Numbered from the stretch's first letter, positions 18,742-28,052 are shown. The stretch is DNA of 64,000 bases from Azonexaceae bacterium (GCA_013335535.1 JAAXVL010000004.1:1-64000), one strand, 5' to 3'. Notes: a model not told the origin generated them from the sequence alone. Made by a program: numbers and translations.

Positions 18742-19873
18742 GGAGTTGGCTCCGGACGGAGGTCAGAAGTTCGCGCAGATCGGTGGTTTCCGGTGCGTGC
18801 TTGTGTTCGGCGACAAAGTTGCGGACACGCGGCAACATGGCCTGCGCTTCGCGCTCGCCGAGTTCGATACCGAGGCCGGCAAAAACCACTTGCACAGCGC
18901 GCGAGCCGGAATGCTTGCCGAGCACGATGCGGTGCGACTGGCCGACTTCCTGCGGGTCGTAACCCTGGTAGTTGTCCGGGTGCTTGAGCAGGCCATCGAC
19001 GTGGATGCCGGCTTCGTGCGTGAAGGCGCCGGCGCCGACGATGCTTTTTTGCCACGGTACCGCGCGCCCCGAGGCGCTGGCAACCTGGCTGGAAAGGGCG
19101 GGAAAGCCTTTGAGGCTGACGCCGGTTTCCATGCCGTAGAGCTTGCTCAGGCCGAGCACGACTTCTTCGAGCGGGGCGTTGCCGGCGCGTTCGCCGAGGC
19201 CGTTGACCGTGGTGTTGACGTGCGTCGCCCCGGCCTTGCAGGCAGCCAGCGTGTTGGCAGTGGCCAGGCCCATGTCGTCGTGGGCGTGCATTTCGATTTC
19301 GAGGCCGGTGTTGCGACGCAGGGTGCTGATCTTGTCGAAGGTGCCGAAGGGCTCAAGAACGCCCAGTGTGTCGGCGAAACGCAGGCGGCGGGCGCCGGCG
19401 CGTTCGGCCGTTTCGGCCAGGGCGCACAGGAAGTTCATGTCGGCGCGCGAAGCATCCTCGCAACCGAGGCCGACTTCGAGGCCGAGTGACAGTGCGGCCC
19501 CGATGAACTTGGGCAGTTCGCGCAGCAACCAGGCGCGGTCCTGCTTGAGCTTGTAGGAGAGGTGCTGGTCGGAGGCCGGCACCGAAATGTCGATCAGGTG
19601 GGCGCCGAGGTCGGCGCAGGCCGCGATATCGGCCGGGTGCATGCGGCTCCACACCATCAACCGGGGGGCGAGCTTGAGGTCGGCGACGGCGCGGATCGAG
19701 TCGCGTTCCTCGTCGCCCATGGCTGGGATGCCGACTTCCAGTTCCGGCACGCCGATGGCGGCGAGCTGGCGGGCGATGTCCAGTTTTTCGGCCAGCGAGA
19801 ACGCCACGCCAGCCGACTGTTCGCCGTCGCGCAGGGTGGTGTCGTTGATGGTGACGAAAGCTGGGTGGGTCAT
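18734..19873 (-). CDS. nifV: Homocitrate synthase NifV
   Basis: This 379-residue enzyme condenses acetyl-CoA with 2-oxoglutarate to homocitrate, the organic part of FeMo-cofactor. The alpha-IPMS/homocitrate synthase signatures are visible: [16 protein letters not shown] at the N-terminus, [17 protein letters not shown] near 205 and [20 protein letters not shown] after it. AGGAGATTGCC precedes the ATG. It is the first gene of the nifV-cysE-TPR-nifWZM operon and has a sigma-54 promoter at 19898-19912 and a NifA site at 19973-19988. Confidence 0.94.
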   Translation of the reverse strand: MTHPAFVTINDTTLRDGEQSAGVAFSLAEKLDIARQLAAIGVPELEVGIPAMGDEERDSIRAVADLKLAPRLMVWSRMHPADIAACADLGAHLIDISVPASDQHLSYKLKQDRAWLLRELPKFIGAALSLGLEVGLGCEDASRADMNFLCALAETAERAGARRLRFADTLGVLEPFGTFDKISTLRRNTGLEIEMHAHDDMGLATANTLAACKAGATHVNTTVNGLGERAGNAPLEEVVLGLSKLYGMETGVSLKGFPALSSQVASASGRAVPWQKSIVGAGAFTHEAGIHVDGLLKHPDNYQGYDPQEVGQSHRIVLGKHSGSRAVQVVFAGLGIELGEREAQAMLPRVRNFVAEHKHAPETTDLRELLTSVRSQLHV

Positions 19874-19897
19874 GGCAATCTCCTCGGCTTCTTTTCA

Positions 19898-19912
19898 GCA
19901 AGGATGGTGCCA
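19898..19912 (-). promoter_or_regulatory. Sigma-54 (-24/-12) promoter of the nifV operon
   Basis: On the minus strand it reads TGGCACCATCCTTGC, an exact match to TGGCAC-N5-TTGC with GG-N10-GC spacing, about 25-40 bases before the nifV start. Confidence 0.88.
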
Positions 19913-19972
19913 ATTTGCAAGTCATTGAAAATAGATTGAAATTTTAATTCGCTGCTGATGATGTTGGGCTGT

Positions 19973-19988
19973 TGTCGCGAACGCGACA
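19973..19988. promoter_or_regulatory. NifA upstream activator site of the nifV operon
   Basis: TGTCGCGAACGCGACA fits TGT-N10-ACA and is almost fully palindromic. It lies about 60 bases upstream of the -24 element. Confidence 0.85.
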
Positions 19989-20170
19989 AATTGTTTCGTC
20001 GCGCCATTCCGGCAATTTCGGTGATAGGCTAGGCCTTACCGGGCAAGCAGATTGCCCCAACCGCGCGAGTGCCTTTTCGGCCTGCATGGCTCTTCTCCAG
20101 AAGCGTTGTGTCTTTCGATCAGAACATTTTCCTGATTCAACAACGCAGCATTTGATGGGAAGAATCTGCC

Positions 20171-20854
20171 ATGACCGGGCGAGACAACGAACTTTGGCAA
20201 CAGTCCTGGCGCGACGACGAGATCGCCTTTCACCAACTCGCAGTGAATCCGCTTCTTGTGAAATTTTGGCCAAATTTCCGGTTGACCGTGGAAGACCGGG
20301 TTTTTGTGCCACTTTGCGGCAAGAGTCTCGATCTGCTCTGGCTCGCCGGGCAAGGCCACCAGGTCATCGGCGTTGAATTGAGTTCGCTGGCTGTGGGCGC
20401 TTTTTTCCACGAAAACAAGTTGCAGCCGACGCGCCGGAAAGTCGGCAAGTTCACCCTCTGGGAACACGGCCGAATCGGGATTCTGTGCGGCGATTTCTTC
20501 GAATTGACGGCGGCCGATCTGGGCGACATTTCCGTCGTTTTTGACCGTGCCTCGCTGACAGCTTTGCCAGACGACATTCGCGGCGATTACGTCGCCCAAC
20601 TCCGGCGCATTCTGCCTGCCCGTTATCGCATGCTGCTGCTGACCACCGAGGAGCCGGAAGAGGGTGAAACGCAAGGGCAGCCGTTCGCCGTGGCCGACGA
20701 AATTGCCAGCCTGTACGCCAGCGCGTTCGACGTCGAGCTCCGCCATGTCGAAAGTTTCTTCGAGCCTGACCCAGATCCGGCAATCAGCCAGCCGGTGCGT
20801 GTCGAGCAGAAGGTCTATGTTCTGACGCCAAAACACGATGTCTCTCCCGGATGA
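20171..20854 (+). CDS. tpm: Thiopurine S-methyltransferase family protein
   Basis: This 227-residue SAM-dependent methyltransferase has the bacterial TPMT opening (LWQQSWRDDEIAFHQL), the SAM-binding region RVFVPLCGKSLDLLWLAGQGHQVIGVELS near residues 45-73 and the later DRASLTALPDD. Bacterial members methylate selenium or tellurium compounds and thiols. The coding region carries an exact copy of the dispersed motif at 20278-20291, where the protein reads KFWPNFRLTVEDR at a normal position for the family. Its stop overlaps the start of the oxygenase gene (ATGA), so the two are coupled. Confidence 0.9.
   Translation: MTGRDNELWQQSWRDDEIAFHQLAVNPLLVKFWPNFRLTVEDRVFVPLCGKSLDLLWLAGQGHQVIGVELSSLAVGAFFHENKLQPTRRKVGKFTLWEHGRIGILCGDFFELTAADLGDISVVFDRASLTALPDDIRGDYVAQLRRILPARYRMLLLTTEEPEEGETQGQPFAVADEIASLYASAFDVELRHVESFFEPDPDPAISQPVRVEQKVYVLTPKHDVSPG
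20278..20291 (+). repeat. Dispersed 14-bp motif, copy 2 (inside tpm)
   Basis: Exact CCGGTTGACCGTGG, with AATTTTGGCCAAATTT just before it, the same left flank as in intergenic copies. It lies on the coding strand of tpm. Confidence 0.9.
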
Positions 20855-21468
20855 GCGAATTCGGTTCGACCATCAACCTGAGCCTCATTGCAGATCAGCT
20901 GGAACGCGTTGGCTACATCGTCCTGCGCGCGCCGTTATTGGAAAGACTATCGGCCCAGTTGCTGCTGCGTTGCCAGGATGACGATCCTGAGCGCTTTCAT
21001 GCTGCCCGGGTTGGCCGCGGTCAGGCTGAGAGGCGCATCGACGCCATTCGTGGCGACGTCATCTGCTGGCTCGATGGCCAGGACTGCGTCGATCAAGCCT
21101 ATCTGGCGTGGATGGAAGAATTGCGCGTCGGACTCAACGCGGCACTTTTCCTTGGCCTGTTCGATTACGAGTGCCACTACGCTATTTACGGCTCAGGCGC
21201 CGGCTATGCCCGGCATTTGGACGTGCTGGCCGGGACGCGAAATCGTGTGCTGTCGACGGTCTATTACCTGAATGAAGCCTGGCAGGCTGCCGACGGCGGC
21301 GAACTGCTCCTCTTCGCCCCAACCGGGGATGCCGTTATCGCTACGGTGAAGCCGCAATTCGGCACGATGATCATCTTCCTGAGCGAATCGTTTCCGCATC
21401 AGGTGCTGGCCGCCCACCAGTCACGGCGCAGCATCGCCGGCTGGTTTCGGGTCAGGGAAATTGGCTGA
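20851..21468 (+). CDS. 2-oxoglutarate/Fe(II)-dependent oxygenase, prolyl 4-hydroxylase-like
   Basis: This 205-residue protein fits a double-stranded beta-helix dioxygenase: YARHLDV near residue 116 gives the HxD iron ligands, FPHQVLAAH near 181 the distal histidine, and SRRSIAGWFRV the arginine for 2-oxoglutarate. The middle segment STVYYLNEAWQAADGGELLLF is typical of P4H-like members. Its start overlaps the tpm stop. The substrate could be a protein or a small molecule. Convergent with the last gene of the nifHDK operon, 20 bases away. Confidence 0.85.
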   Translation: MSEFGSTINLSLIADQLERVGYIVLRAPLLERLSAQLLLRCQDDDPERFHAARVGRGQAERRIDAIRGDVICWLDGQDCVDQAYLAWMEELRVGLNAALFLGLFDYECHYAIYGSGAGYARHLDVLAGTRNRVLSTVYYLNEAWQAADGGELLLFAPTGDAVIATVKPQFGTMIIFLSESFPHQVLAAHQSRRSIAGWFRVREIG

Positions 21469-21488
21469 TGGCCAGGGCTGGCCTGCCT

Positions 21489-22457
21489 TCAAACTGAGTA
21501 CGGACGGTGTAGCCAGCCGCGCACGATATCAACGTCGCGTTGCGGCAGGTAGGCGAAGCCGGCCAGGGCGTCTTCGACGACGGTCTGCGCTACCCAGTGG
21601 GGAACCGCCTTGGTGCTCAGCATGTGGAAATACCAGGCGAGCGGGTAGCCCATTTCACGGTCAAAGCGGGTCAGCGCTTCCTGCAGGCTCAGGCCACTGG
21701 TGCCGGCGCTGGCTTCGAATTCGGGCGGCTCACCGGCCAGCGTGGCAATCGGCTGGGCGCGGAAGACCGGCTGGTGGTAACGGTCGAGATGTTCGCGGGT
21801 GGCGATGACCCAGTGGTTGTAGAAAGTTGTGGCGTTGCCGGCGCTGCTCTTGCTCCAGTCGTCGACCATGCGGTGAATCGAGGCCGGTTCCGGCTTTTGC
21901 GCCAGCATGCGCTTGAGGAAATTGCCGACATGCTGGATGCGGCGGAAAGCGTAAAAGGGTAGCCCGACCGGGATCGGGGCATCATTGCCGCCGCGCGGGT
22001 CAACCAGTTCCTCGAGCGTGCTTGGCTCGTTGACGAATAGCTGATGGACGCGCATTTCCTGCAGGTCTTCGATTTCAAGCTGCAGGAAGTCGTCACTGCC
22101 TTCGCCGGCCGAGGCGACGAGGTAGTGGGTCTGGCCAACCAGGCGGGTGGCGTAGAGTTGCTGACCGGCAAAGTCGTCGATCAGTCGGGCGATATCGCCG
22201 TCGCGCTCGTCGATGGCGTCTTCGACCCAGCTTTCGAGGCTGTCGCTGACCCGCTGGCCGGTAGCATCGATGATGCCGCCGAGACGGTACCAGCCGCCGC
22301 GCCCCAGCGCATGGCGGAATTTCCATTCGGGCAGGGCGTTGCCCAGGGCTTTGACCAGCGCGGCCGGGCCGGCGCTGACCGGCGTCTTGGCACAGGTTTC
22401 GACAATCGCTGGCGACAGCGATTTGCAATATTCGGTCCATCCCTGGTCTTGTTTCAT
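21489..22457 (-). CDS. Conserved-looking nif-operon protein of unknown function
   Basis: The 322-residue soluble protein ends the nifHDK-nifT-fdx-nifY-orf-lrv run, 15 bases after lrv. No catalytic motif is recognised. It contains an aromatic-rich central part (VGLPFYAFRRIQHVGNFLKRML, ATTFYNHWVIATREHLDRYHQPVF) and a C-terminal helical part (GYPLAWYFHMLSTKAVPHWVAQTVV). There is no signal peptide or membrane segment. Operon position suggests a helper role in nitrogenase synthesis or protection, which is inference only. Confidence 0.75.
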   Translation of the reverse strand: MKQDQGWTEYCKSLSPAIVETCAKTPVSAGPAALVKALGNALPEWKFRHALGRGGWYRLGGIIDATGQRVSDSLESWVEDAIDERDGDIARLIDDFAGQQLYATRLVGQTHYLVASAGEGSDDFLQLEIEDLQEMRVHQLFVNEPSTLEELVDPRGGNDAPIPVGLPFYAFRRIQHVGNFLKRMLAQKPEPASIHRMVDDWSKSSAGNATTFYNHWVIATREHLDRYHQPVFRAQPIATLAGEPPEFEASAGTSGLSLQEALTRFDREMGYPLAWYFHMLSTKAVPHWVAQTVVEDALAGFAYLPQRDVDIVRGWLHRPYSV

Positions 22458-22472
22458 GACTTTCCCTTGTGG

Positions 22473-23231
22473 TCAGGCAGCTTCCGATTCGGCGAGCCGG
22501 GCTTGCGCCGCTTCGCGCACTTCAATTTCCGGGTCGGCGGTCAGCGGCTGTAAAAATTCGATGGGGGCGTTGCCGACGGCCGCCAGGCGCACCCACCATT
22601 CGCTGTCCTGCAGCATGGCAGCGGCCAGGCCGGGCAGGGCGCGCTCGGCAACAATGGCGCGCACTTCCGGTTCATCGTCGTCGGCCAGCAGGTGCAGGGC
22701 AAAGGGCGGCAGGCGGGAGGCGACGACCTTGCGGACTTCGCGTTCCGGATCCTTGGTTAGTTTGGCCAACTGGCCATGCGGCAGGCGGCGGGCGACGGTG
22801 GCGCGGATCAGGTAGTCCGGGTCGTTGATCAGGCGGATGAGTAGCGCCTCGGGCAGACGGGCGGCGACCGAGAGGCGGACTTCGCGGTCGTGGTCGCCGG
22901 CCATGTCGATCAACTCTTCAGCCGGCAAACGCATGGCGACGACACGGCGGACCACTTCGTCAGGGTCTGATTTCAGCGGAAAAATCCGGTCGACCGTGGC
23001 ATAGCGGGTGGCAATGGCCCGCCGCTCCCAGAATATGTCGGTGAGGTACTCGGGTGCGAGTTCCGGGTTGTTGCGCAGGAAGCGGTCGATCTGCCGGCCG
23101 CTGTGGGCGCGGATACAGGCATCGCCCGGCGTGCATTTGCGGCCGTTCAGATAGTCCGGAAAAAAGCGGCAGCCCGAGCACAGGCCGAGTTTTCCGTAGC
23201 CTGCGTCGGCGGCGGTCTTTTCACTCGTCAT
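22473..23231 (-). CDS. lrv: LRV protein: leucine-rich repeat variant with N-terminal 4Fe-4S cluster
   Basis: This 252-residue protein has a cysteine-rich N-terminus (LCSGCRFFPDYLNGRKC, then GDAC), the LRV Fe-S cluster motif, followed by about eight 24-residue repeats of the form DP(D/E)xxVRxxVAxRLP. The A. vinelandii LRV protein, encoded in the nif region, has the same architecture, and its repeats form a right-handed superhelix of alternating alpha and 3-10 helices. The ATG at 23231 overlaps the end of the preceding small gene by 11 bases. A role in protein-protein interaction during nitrogenase assembly is likely; the function of the cluster is not established. Confidence 0.9.
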   Translation of the reverse strand: MTSEKTAADAGYGKLGLCSGCRFFPDYLNGRKCTPGDACIRAHSGRQIDRFLRNNPELAPEYLTDIFWERRAIATRYATVDRIFPLKSDPDEVVRRVVAMRLPAEELIDMAGDHDREVRLSVAARLPEALLIRLINDPDYLIRATVARRLPHGQLAKLTKDPEREVRKVVASRLPPFALHLLADDDEPEVRAIVAERALPGLAAAMLQDSEWWVRLAAVGNAPIEFLQPLTADPEIEVREAAQARLAESEAA

Positions 23232-23484
23232 CGACCTTGGCGGCAATCAGGATGCCGGTAGCCAATTCCGCCGTGTTGGTCAGTTCCAGGCAATGGCCGG
23301 TGGCGCCGGAGATGTAGAAAAGGTCGTAGCCTTCGATGCTGAAAGCCGGGCGATAACGCGGTGAAACGTCGTCTTCGCTGCATTCGGTAAAGTGCAGTTC
23401 AGGAAAGCGCTGGCGCAGCGCGGCGGCCCTGCCATCGAGCAAGACGGCTTCGCCGACCCGGACAAGCTGGGTGGGGGTGATCAT
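23221..23484 (-). CDS. Small nif-operon protein between nifY and lrv
   Basis: This 87-residue protein (RVGEAVLLDGRAAALRQRFPELHFTECSEDDVSPRYRPAF, then GYDLFYISGATGHCLELTN) corresponds in place and size to the unnamed frame between nifY and lrv in other diazotrophs. It overlaps nifY by four bases (ATGA) and lrv by 11, so translation is tightly coupled. Two cysteines are present but no recognised cofactor motif. Function unknown. Confidence 0.8.
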   Translation of the reverse strand: MITPTQLVRVGEAVLLDGRAAALRQRFPELHFTECSEDDVSPRYRPAFSIEGYDLFYISGATGHCLELTNTAELATGILIAAKVDDE

Positions 23485-24212
23485 GCTGACTCCTCCGACT
23501 CGATTTCCTCTTCGAAGCGGGCCAGCGAGGCTGCCGGCACGCCCATGATCTGGGCCAGCCAGGGTGGCGGGCTGGCCAGGCGGGCCTGCAGTTCGACCAG
23601 CACTTCGCGGGCCTTGCCGCCTTCCGGCTTCTTGACCGGATGGACGCCGGCACGAACGACCTTGGCCGCAGCCGGGCCGCCAATCGATTGCACATAGACG
23701 ATCTGGCAGTCGTTGATCAGCGCCGAGCGGGCAGCATTCTTGTCTTCGGCGGTGTCAGCCTCGACCGTCGTGCGGATGTCGATGAGCCGGATGGCGTCGG
23801 AGCTGACCTGATAGACCAGGAAGCGTTCGCATGAGCCGAAATGGCCATCGAGCGTTTCGCCGCGATTGGCCGCAATGGCTACGCGCAGCGAACCGGGCAT
23901 GTCGCCGTCGGTGTAGGCGTCGACCGCCGGAAAGTCGCTGTTCTCGACACCCTGGCCCCAGAGCAGGCGGACGGCTTCCTTGAGCGCTTCGCCTTCGACG
24001 CCGACATGGCAGCCCTGTTCGGCAAAGTCGCCGGCCAGGATGACGCGCAGGTCTTCAACCGTCAGCGTACCGAGCTTGGCTTCGGTGAGCGGGGCTTCCA
24101 GTTTCTCGATCAGCGCGCCAACCAGGGCACGAACATCGAGACCGTTCAGGGCGCGGGCTGCGAGCGCAATGCGCAGGGCTGCTTCGCGAGAGGCAATTGG
24201 CGTGTTCGACAT
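23481..24212 (-). CDS. nifY: NifY/NafY-type FeMo-cofactor-binding protein
   Basis: This 243-residue protein has an N-terminal helical domain (about 1-95, ASREAALRIALAARALNGLDV) and a C-terminal NifX-like domain (about 110-215) with VAIAANRGETLDGHFGSCERFLVYQV. The histidine of DGHFGSC matches the cofactor ligand described for NafY. It should hold apo-MoFe protein or FeMo-co during insertion. The ATG at 24212 has GGAG six bases upstream; an earlier GTG is less likely. A clear relative lies at 52353-53087 in nif block 2. Confidence 0.9.
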   Translation of the reverse strand: MSNTPIASREAALRIALAARALNGLDVRALVGALIEKLEAPLTEAKLGTLTVEDLRVILAGDFAEQGCHVGVEGEALKEAVRLLWGQGVENSDFPAVDAYTDGDMPGSLRVAIAANRGETLDGHFGSCERFLVYQVSSDAIRLIDIRTTVEADTAEDKNAARSALINDCQIVYVQSIGGPAAAKVVRAGVHPVKKPEGGKAREVLVELQARLASPPPWLAQIMGVPAASLARFEEEIESEESA

Positions 24213-24291
24213 GGTGTGCTCCACAGAGGGTCTTCAGTGGAACACCGGTGCAGGTTTTGCTGCACCGGCGTTCGGCTCAAGATTCTTTGGC

Positions 24292-24483
24292 TCAGGCCGG
24301 GCCGATGCAGCCCGACGGGCAGACATCGACACACAGCGGTGAATCGTTGTGGCCGTCACATTCCGTACAGGTCGCAGCATCGATCTTGAAGAAGATCTTG
24401 CCGGAACTGATGGACTTGGTCGGGCAGACAGGCTTGCAGTCGCCGCAGGCGGTGCACATGTCGGGGTCGATTTTCATTGCCAT
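24292..24483 (-). CDS. 2[4Fe-4S] ferredoxin of the nif operon
   Basis: This 63-residue ferredoxin has one cluster motif CTACGDCKPVCP near residue 10 and a second, CTECDGHNDSPLCVDVCP, with the longer loop between the second and third cysteines typical of nif- and Alvin-type ferredoxins. It may deliver electrons to nitrogenase or to cofactor-assembly enzymes. It lies between nifT and nifY in the same direction, with GGAGAG before the start. Confidence 0.92.
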   Translation of the reverse strand: MAMKIDPDMCTACGDCKPVCPTKSISSGKIFFKIDAATCTECDGHNDSPLCVDVCPSGCIGPA

Positions 24484-24562
24484 GATGCTCTCCTTAAATT
24501 CCGCTTTCGCTGGTCGCTGTGGTCAAACCAGCGGCTGGCTGGGCGGGCAGGTTTCAACGGGC

Positions 24563-24790
24563 TTAATCTTCGGCAGCGCCGAGGCGCTTTGCTCTCAGCG
24601 AAACAGGCAAGCGGGGCGGTTTGGCGATCGGATCGATGTAGTACGTTCCACCGTTGTCCAGTTTCAGTTCGCCGCCCCATTTTTCTGCGGTGTCGAATTC
24701 GATGGATTCGATGGATGCTTCCAGGTCGCGCTTCGGAAGGTAGAACACCAGCCCACCGCTGCTGCCTTGCTGGATCATGATGTTGGCCAT
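24563..24790 (-). CDS. nifT: NifT/FixU family protein
   Basis: This 75-residue protein has the NifT pattern MANIMIQ, LVFYLPKRDLEASIESIEF, KWGGELKLDNGGTYYIDP. It follows nifK, as in most diazotrophs. Its role is unclear and loss usually has little effect in other species. GGGAGCC stands before the ATG. An 83-base gap with a strong stem-loop separates it from nifK. Confidence 0.92.
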   Translation of the reverse strand: MANIMIQQGSSGGLVFYLPKRDLEASIESIEFDTAEKWGGELKLDNGGTYYIDPIAKPPRLPVSLRAKRLGAAED

Positions 24791-24828
24791 TTCGGCTCCC
24801 TAATGATGTTGTCGCCAAGCTTCGCGCC

Positions 24829-24862
24829 CATGCCCCACTACCGTTGCCGGTAGCGGGGCATG
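24829..24862 (-). other. Stem-loop between nifK and nifT
   Basis: Arms of 15 bases (CATGCCCCNCTACCG and its complement) with a short loop; the single mismatch becomes a G-U pair in the minus-strand RNA. No T-tract follows, so it is more likely an mRNA stabiliser or attenuator than a full terminator. Confidence 0.8.
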
Positions 24863-24873
24863 GCGAAAACCGG

Positions 24874-26442
24874 TTAGCGAACCAGGTCGAAGTTGTAGTC
24901 GGTGGTGCCCATGCCGATCGTTTCCTTGTCGAGTTGCTCAAGGACAGCGTTGGTCAGCTGGGTAACTACAGACATCATGCCTTCGTAGCCCATGGTCGTG
25001 GCGCGGTGCATGTGGTGACGGTCGAAGATCGGGAAGCCGAGGCGGATCAACGGCACTTCAAACTCTTCACCCTTGTGGCGGGTGTCGCGCTGGATGTACT
25101 TGCCGTAGGAGTTGCCGATCAGGAAGTCCGGCTTGTCCGTGAAGCACAGGCTGCGCATGTGCCACAGATCGTTGCCGGCGTAGACCTTGCCATTGACGCC
25201 GAACGGGCTGGAGGCGAGCAGCTTTTCCATGCTCTTGGCCCAACGCTTGTTGCCGTTGTGAGCCAGGATGTGGGTCGGTTCGGCACCCACTTCGAGCAGG
25301 ATCTTGACGACGCCCATGACGAAGTCCGGATCACCGTAGAGGGCGAACTTCTTGCCGTGCAGCCAGGCGTGGCTGTCGGAGACCAAGTCCATGCAGCGGC
25401 CGCGTTCCAGTTCCAGCGAGGCCGGGATCGGCTTGCCGGTGACTTCGGAGACCTTCATCAGGAACTCGTCGGTCCATTCGACGCCCATCGGGATGTTGAG
25501 CTTCGGGATGTCATGGTTCCAGGTGTTTTCGACGAACTTCTTCGTCTTTTCCAGCTGGCCCGGCTGCAGCAGAACGGTGGTGATGGCGTTCGGCGCATCC
25601 TTGACCTGGTCCATCGTCGTGCCGCCCGAGTACATGCGGAATTCGCCGTCGGCCGGGGTGTCGAAGACTTCGGAAGGATCGGACAGCATCGTGTAATCGA
25701 CGTCCATTTCACCGAGCATGCGCTTGATGACACGGTAGTTGCCGAGGTAGGTCTCGAAGCCCGGCACGATGTTGATCTTGCCGTTCGAACCGACCTTCTT
25801 GCCTTCCATGTTGTTCAGCGTGAAGTAGCGGAGGATGCCTTCTTCCATGTTGTCCCAGCCGGTCGTGTGCGAACCGACGAAAGACGGGGTGTGGGCGTAA
25901 GGAACCGGGTATTCCTGGGGAATGTTGCCGGCCTTCTTGGTGTTGTTGATGAAGGCATTCAAGTCGTCACCGATGACTTCCGCCATGCAGGTCGTGGAGA
26001 CCGCGATCATGTCCGGCTTGTAGATGGCCTTGGCGTTTTCCAGACCGTCGATCATGTTCTTCTGACCACCGAACACGGCAGCATCTTCGGTCATCGAGTC
26101 GGAGACGCAGGAGCACGGTTCCTTGAAGTGACGGTTGAAGTAGGTGCGGAAGTAGGCGACGCAGCCTTGCGAACCATGCACGTAGGGCAGTGTCTTGTGG
26201 AAGCCGGAGGCGGCGAGGACAGCGCCCAGCGGCTGGCAGGCCTTGGCGGGGTCAACCGTCAGGGCTTCGCGTTTGAAGTTGAGGTCCTGGTATTCCTTGG
26301 TGGTCGACCACATGAAGGTTTCCCAGACCTTTTCGGGGCCATGGCCTTCTTCGAAGAGTTCGCGCTTTTCAGCGAGGTTCTTCTTGTAGTCGTCGTCGCG
26401 GAACAGCGGGTAACAGGGCTTGATGTTGTCTGCGGTTTGCAT
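24874..26442 (-). CDS. nifK: Nitrogenase MoFe protein beta subunit
   Basis: This 522-residue subunit pairs with NifD and shares the P-cluster. The expected cluster cysteines are seen in KACQPLGAV, HGSQGCVAYFR and STTCMAEVIGDD. The length matches Mo-nitrogenase NifK with its N-terminal extension (QTADNIKPCYPLF). The ATG at 26442 is chosen because CAAGGAGATA lies before it; the frame continues nine codons upstream without a ribosome site. Third gene of the nifHDK operon. Confidence 0.97.
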   Translation of the reverse strand: MQTADNIKPCYPLFRDDDYKKNLAEKRELFEEGHGPEKVWETFMWSTTKEYQDLNFKREALTVDPAKACQPLGAVLAASGFHKTLPYVHGSQGCVAYFRTYFNRHFKEPCSCVSDSMTEDAAVFGGQKNMIDGLENAKAIYKPDMIAVSTTCMAEVIGDDLNAFINNTKKAGNIPQEYPVPYAHTPSFVGSHTTGWDNMEEGILRYFTLNNMEGKKVGSNGKINIVPGFETYLGNYRVIKRMLGEMDVDYTMLSDPSEVFDTPADGEFRMYSGGTTMDQVKDAPNAITTVLLQPGQLEKTKKFVENTWNHDIPKLNIPMGVEWTDEFLMKVSEVTGKPIPASLELERGRCMDLVSDSHAWLHGKKFALYGDPDFVMGVVKILLEVGAEPTHILAHNGNKRWAKSMEKLLASSPFGVNGKVYAGNDLWHMRSLCFTDKPDFLIGNSYGKYIQRDTRHKGEEFEVPLIRLGFPIFDRHHMHRATTMGYEGMMSVVTQLTNAVLEQLDKETIGMGTTDYNFDLVR

Positions 26443-26515
26443 TGCTATCTCCTTGCCCGGACCGCTCATCTGCGGCGCCAGGCGAAAGGTTGATGATCAG
26501 GGTTTCCGGTTACGG

Positions 26516-26551
26516 GGCGGGTGAAGGACGCAAAGTCCGCAATCACCTGCC
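26516..26551 (-). other. Stem-loop between nifD and nifK
   Basis: Outer arms GGCGGGTGA/TCACCTGCC (one mismatch) enclose an inner GGAC/GTCC stem. It lies in the 137-base gap between the stop of nifD and the start of nifK and may adjust subunit ratio through mRNA decay. Confidence 0.6.
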
Positions 26552-26579
26552 GCCGCAACCTTTTCCCAATTCCTGAAAC

Positions 26580-28052
26580 TTAGGCAGCCTTCTTGACTTC
26601 TTCAGCAGCAACCTTCTTCCAAGGCGGAACAAGGTTCTTGAAGGTCGGGTTGGACAGGGCGATGTCCATGTCACGGGCGAAGATCGCGAAACCGTCGTAA
26701 CCGTGGTACGGACCCGAGTAGTCCCAGGAGTGCATCTGGCGCAGCGGAATGCCCATCTTCTGGAAGATGTACTTTTCCTTGATGCCGGAGCCGACCATGT
26801 CGGGCTTCAGGCGCTTGACGAACTCTTCCAGCTCGAAACCGGTGACGTCGTCGTAGAGCAGGGTGGCATCACCCATTTCCTTGATCGTGCGGTCGTAGTC
26901 GTCGTTGTGGCCGAATTCGTAGCCGGTGCCGATGACTTCCATGCCGAGGTCTTCGTAGGCGCCGATAACGTGACGCGGACGCAGGCCGCCGACGTAGAGC
27001 ATGACCTTCTTGCCCTCGAGACGCGGTTTGTACTTGGCGATGATCTCGTCCATCATCGGCTTGTAGCGGGCGATGACGGCTTCGGTCTTTTCCTTGACGG
27101 AATCGTCGAAGAAGGCAGCGATCTTGCGCAGGGATTCGATGATCTTGGTCGGGCCGAAGAAGTTGTATTCCAGGTAAGGAATGCCGTACTTCTCTTCCAT
27201 GTGACGGGAGATGTAGTTCATCGAACGGTAGCAGTGCAGCAGGTTCAGCTTGACCTTCGGTGTGTTCATCATTTCGGCAATGGTGCCGTCGCCGGACCAC
27301 TGAGCTACGACACGCAGGCCCATCTCTTCGAGCAGGATACGGGTGGCCCAGGCATCGCCGCCGATGTTGTAGTCACCGATGATGGCGACATCGTAAGGGG
27401 TCGATTCGAAGGCGGCGCCGTCGCGCTTGTCGAGCACCCAGTCACGGATCGCGTCATTGGCGATGTGGTGGCCGAGGGACTGCGAAACACCGCGGAAGCC
27501 TTCGCAACGAACCGGGACAACCGGCTTGTCGATGGCGGCGGCAGCCTTCTTGGAAACGGACTCGATGTCGTCGCCGATCAGGCCGATCGGGCATTCGGAC
27601 TGGACCGAGATACCCTTGTGCAGCGGGAAGAGTTGTTCGACTTCTTCGATCAGCTTGGCGAGCTTCTTGTCGCCGCCGAAGACGATGTCCTTCTCCTGGA
27701 AGTCGGAGGTGAAGTTCATCGTGCCGAAGGTGTCGATGCCGGTGGTGCCGACATAGTAGTTACGGCGACCGGCGCGGGAGTACTGACCGCAGCCGACAGG
27801 GCCGTGCGAGATGTGGATCATGTCCTTGATCGGACCCCAGACCACGCCCTTGGAACCGGCGTAGGCACAACCACGAATGGTCATGACACCGGGCAGGGAC
27901 TTGCGGTTGGAAGTGATGCACTTCTTGGATTGTTCAACGGTTTGATCATTGGACGCGAGATGCTTGGCGCGGTCCTTCTGGGCTTTTTCCGGATAAACCT
28001 CAAGCACCTCGGCAATGAGGGCTTCGGTTTCTTCGCGAGACAGAGTCGTCAT
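26580..28052 (-). CDS. nifD: Nitrogenase MoFe protein alpha subunit
   Basis: This 490-residue subunit carries FeMo-cofactor. The P-cluster cysteines are in [24 protein letters not shown] and [11 protein letters not shown]; the cofactor cysteine is in [11 protein letters not shown] and the histidine in [12 protein letters not shown]. These match Mo-dependent NifD rather than VnfD or AnfD. AGGAGGAAAAC stands before the ATG. Middle gene of nifHDK. Confidence 0.97.
   Translation of the reverse strand: MTTLSREETEALIAEVLEVYPEKAQKDRAKHLASNDQTVEQSKKCITSNRKSLPGVMTIRGCAYAGSKGVVWGPIKDMIHISHGPVGCGQYSRAGRRNYYVGTTGIDTFGTMNFTSDFQEKDIVFGGDKKLAKLIEEVEQLFPLHKGISVQSECPIGLIGDDIESVSKKAAAAIDKPVVPVRCEGFRGVSQSLGHHIANDAIRDWVLDKRDGAAFESTPYDVAIIGDYNIGGDAWATRILLEEMGLRVVAQWSGDGTIAEMMNTPKVKLNLLHCYRSMNYISRHMEEKYGIPYLEYNFFGPTKIIESLRKIAAFFDDSVKEKTEAVIARYKPMMDEIIAKYKPRLEGKKVMLYVGGLRPRHVIGAYEDLGMEVIGTGYEFGHNDDYDRTIKEMGDATLLYDDVTGFELEEFVKRLKPDMVGSGIKEKYIFQKMGIPLRQMHSWDYSGPYHGYDGFAIFARDMDIALSNPTFKNLVPPWKKVAAEEVKKAA

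Noticed and set aside
22986-22999. CCGGTCGACCGTGG inside lrv, near-match to the dispersed motif
   Set aside because: One central change, and it lacks the TTTTGGCC flank; may be a decayed copy but not counted.
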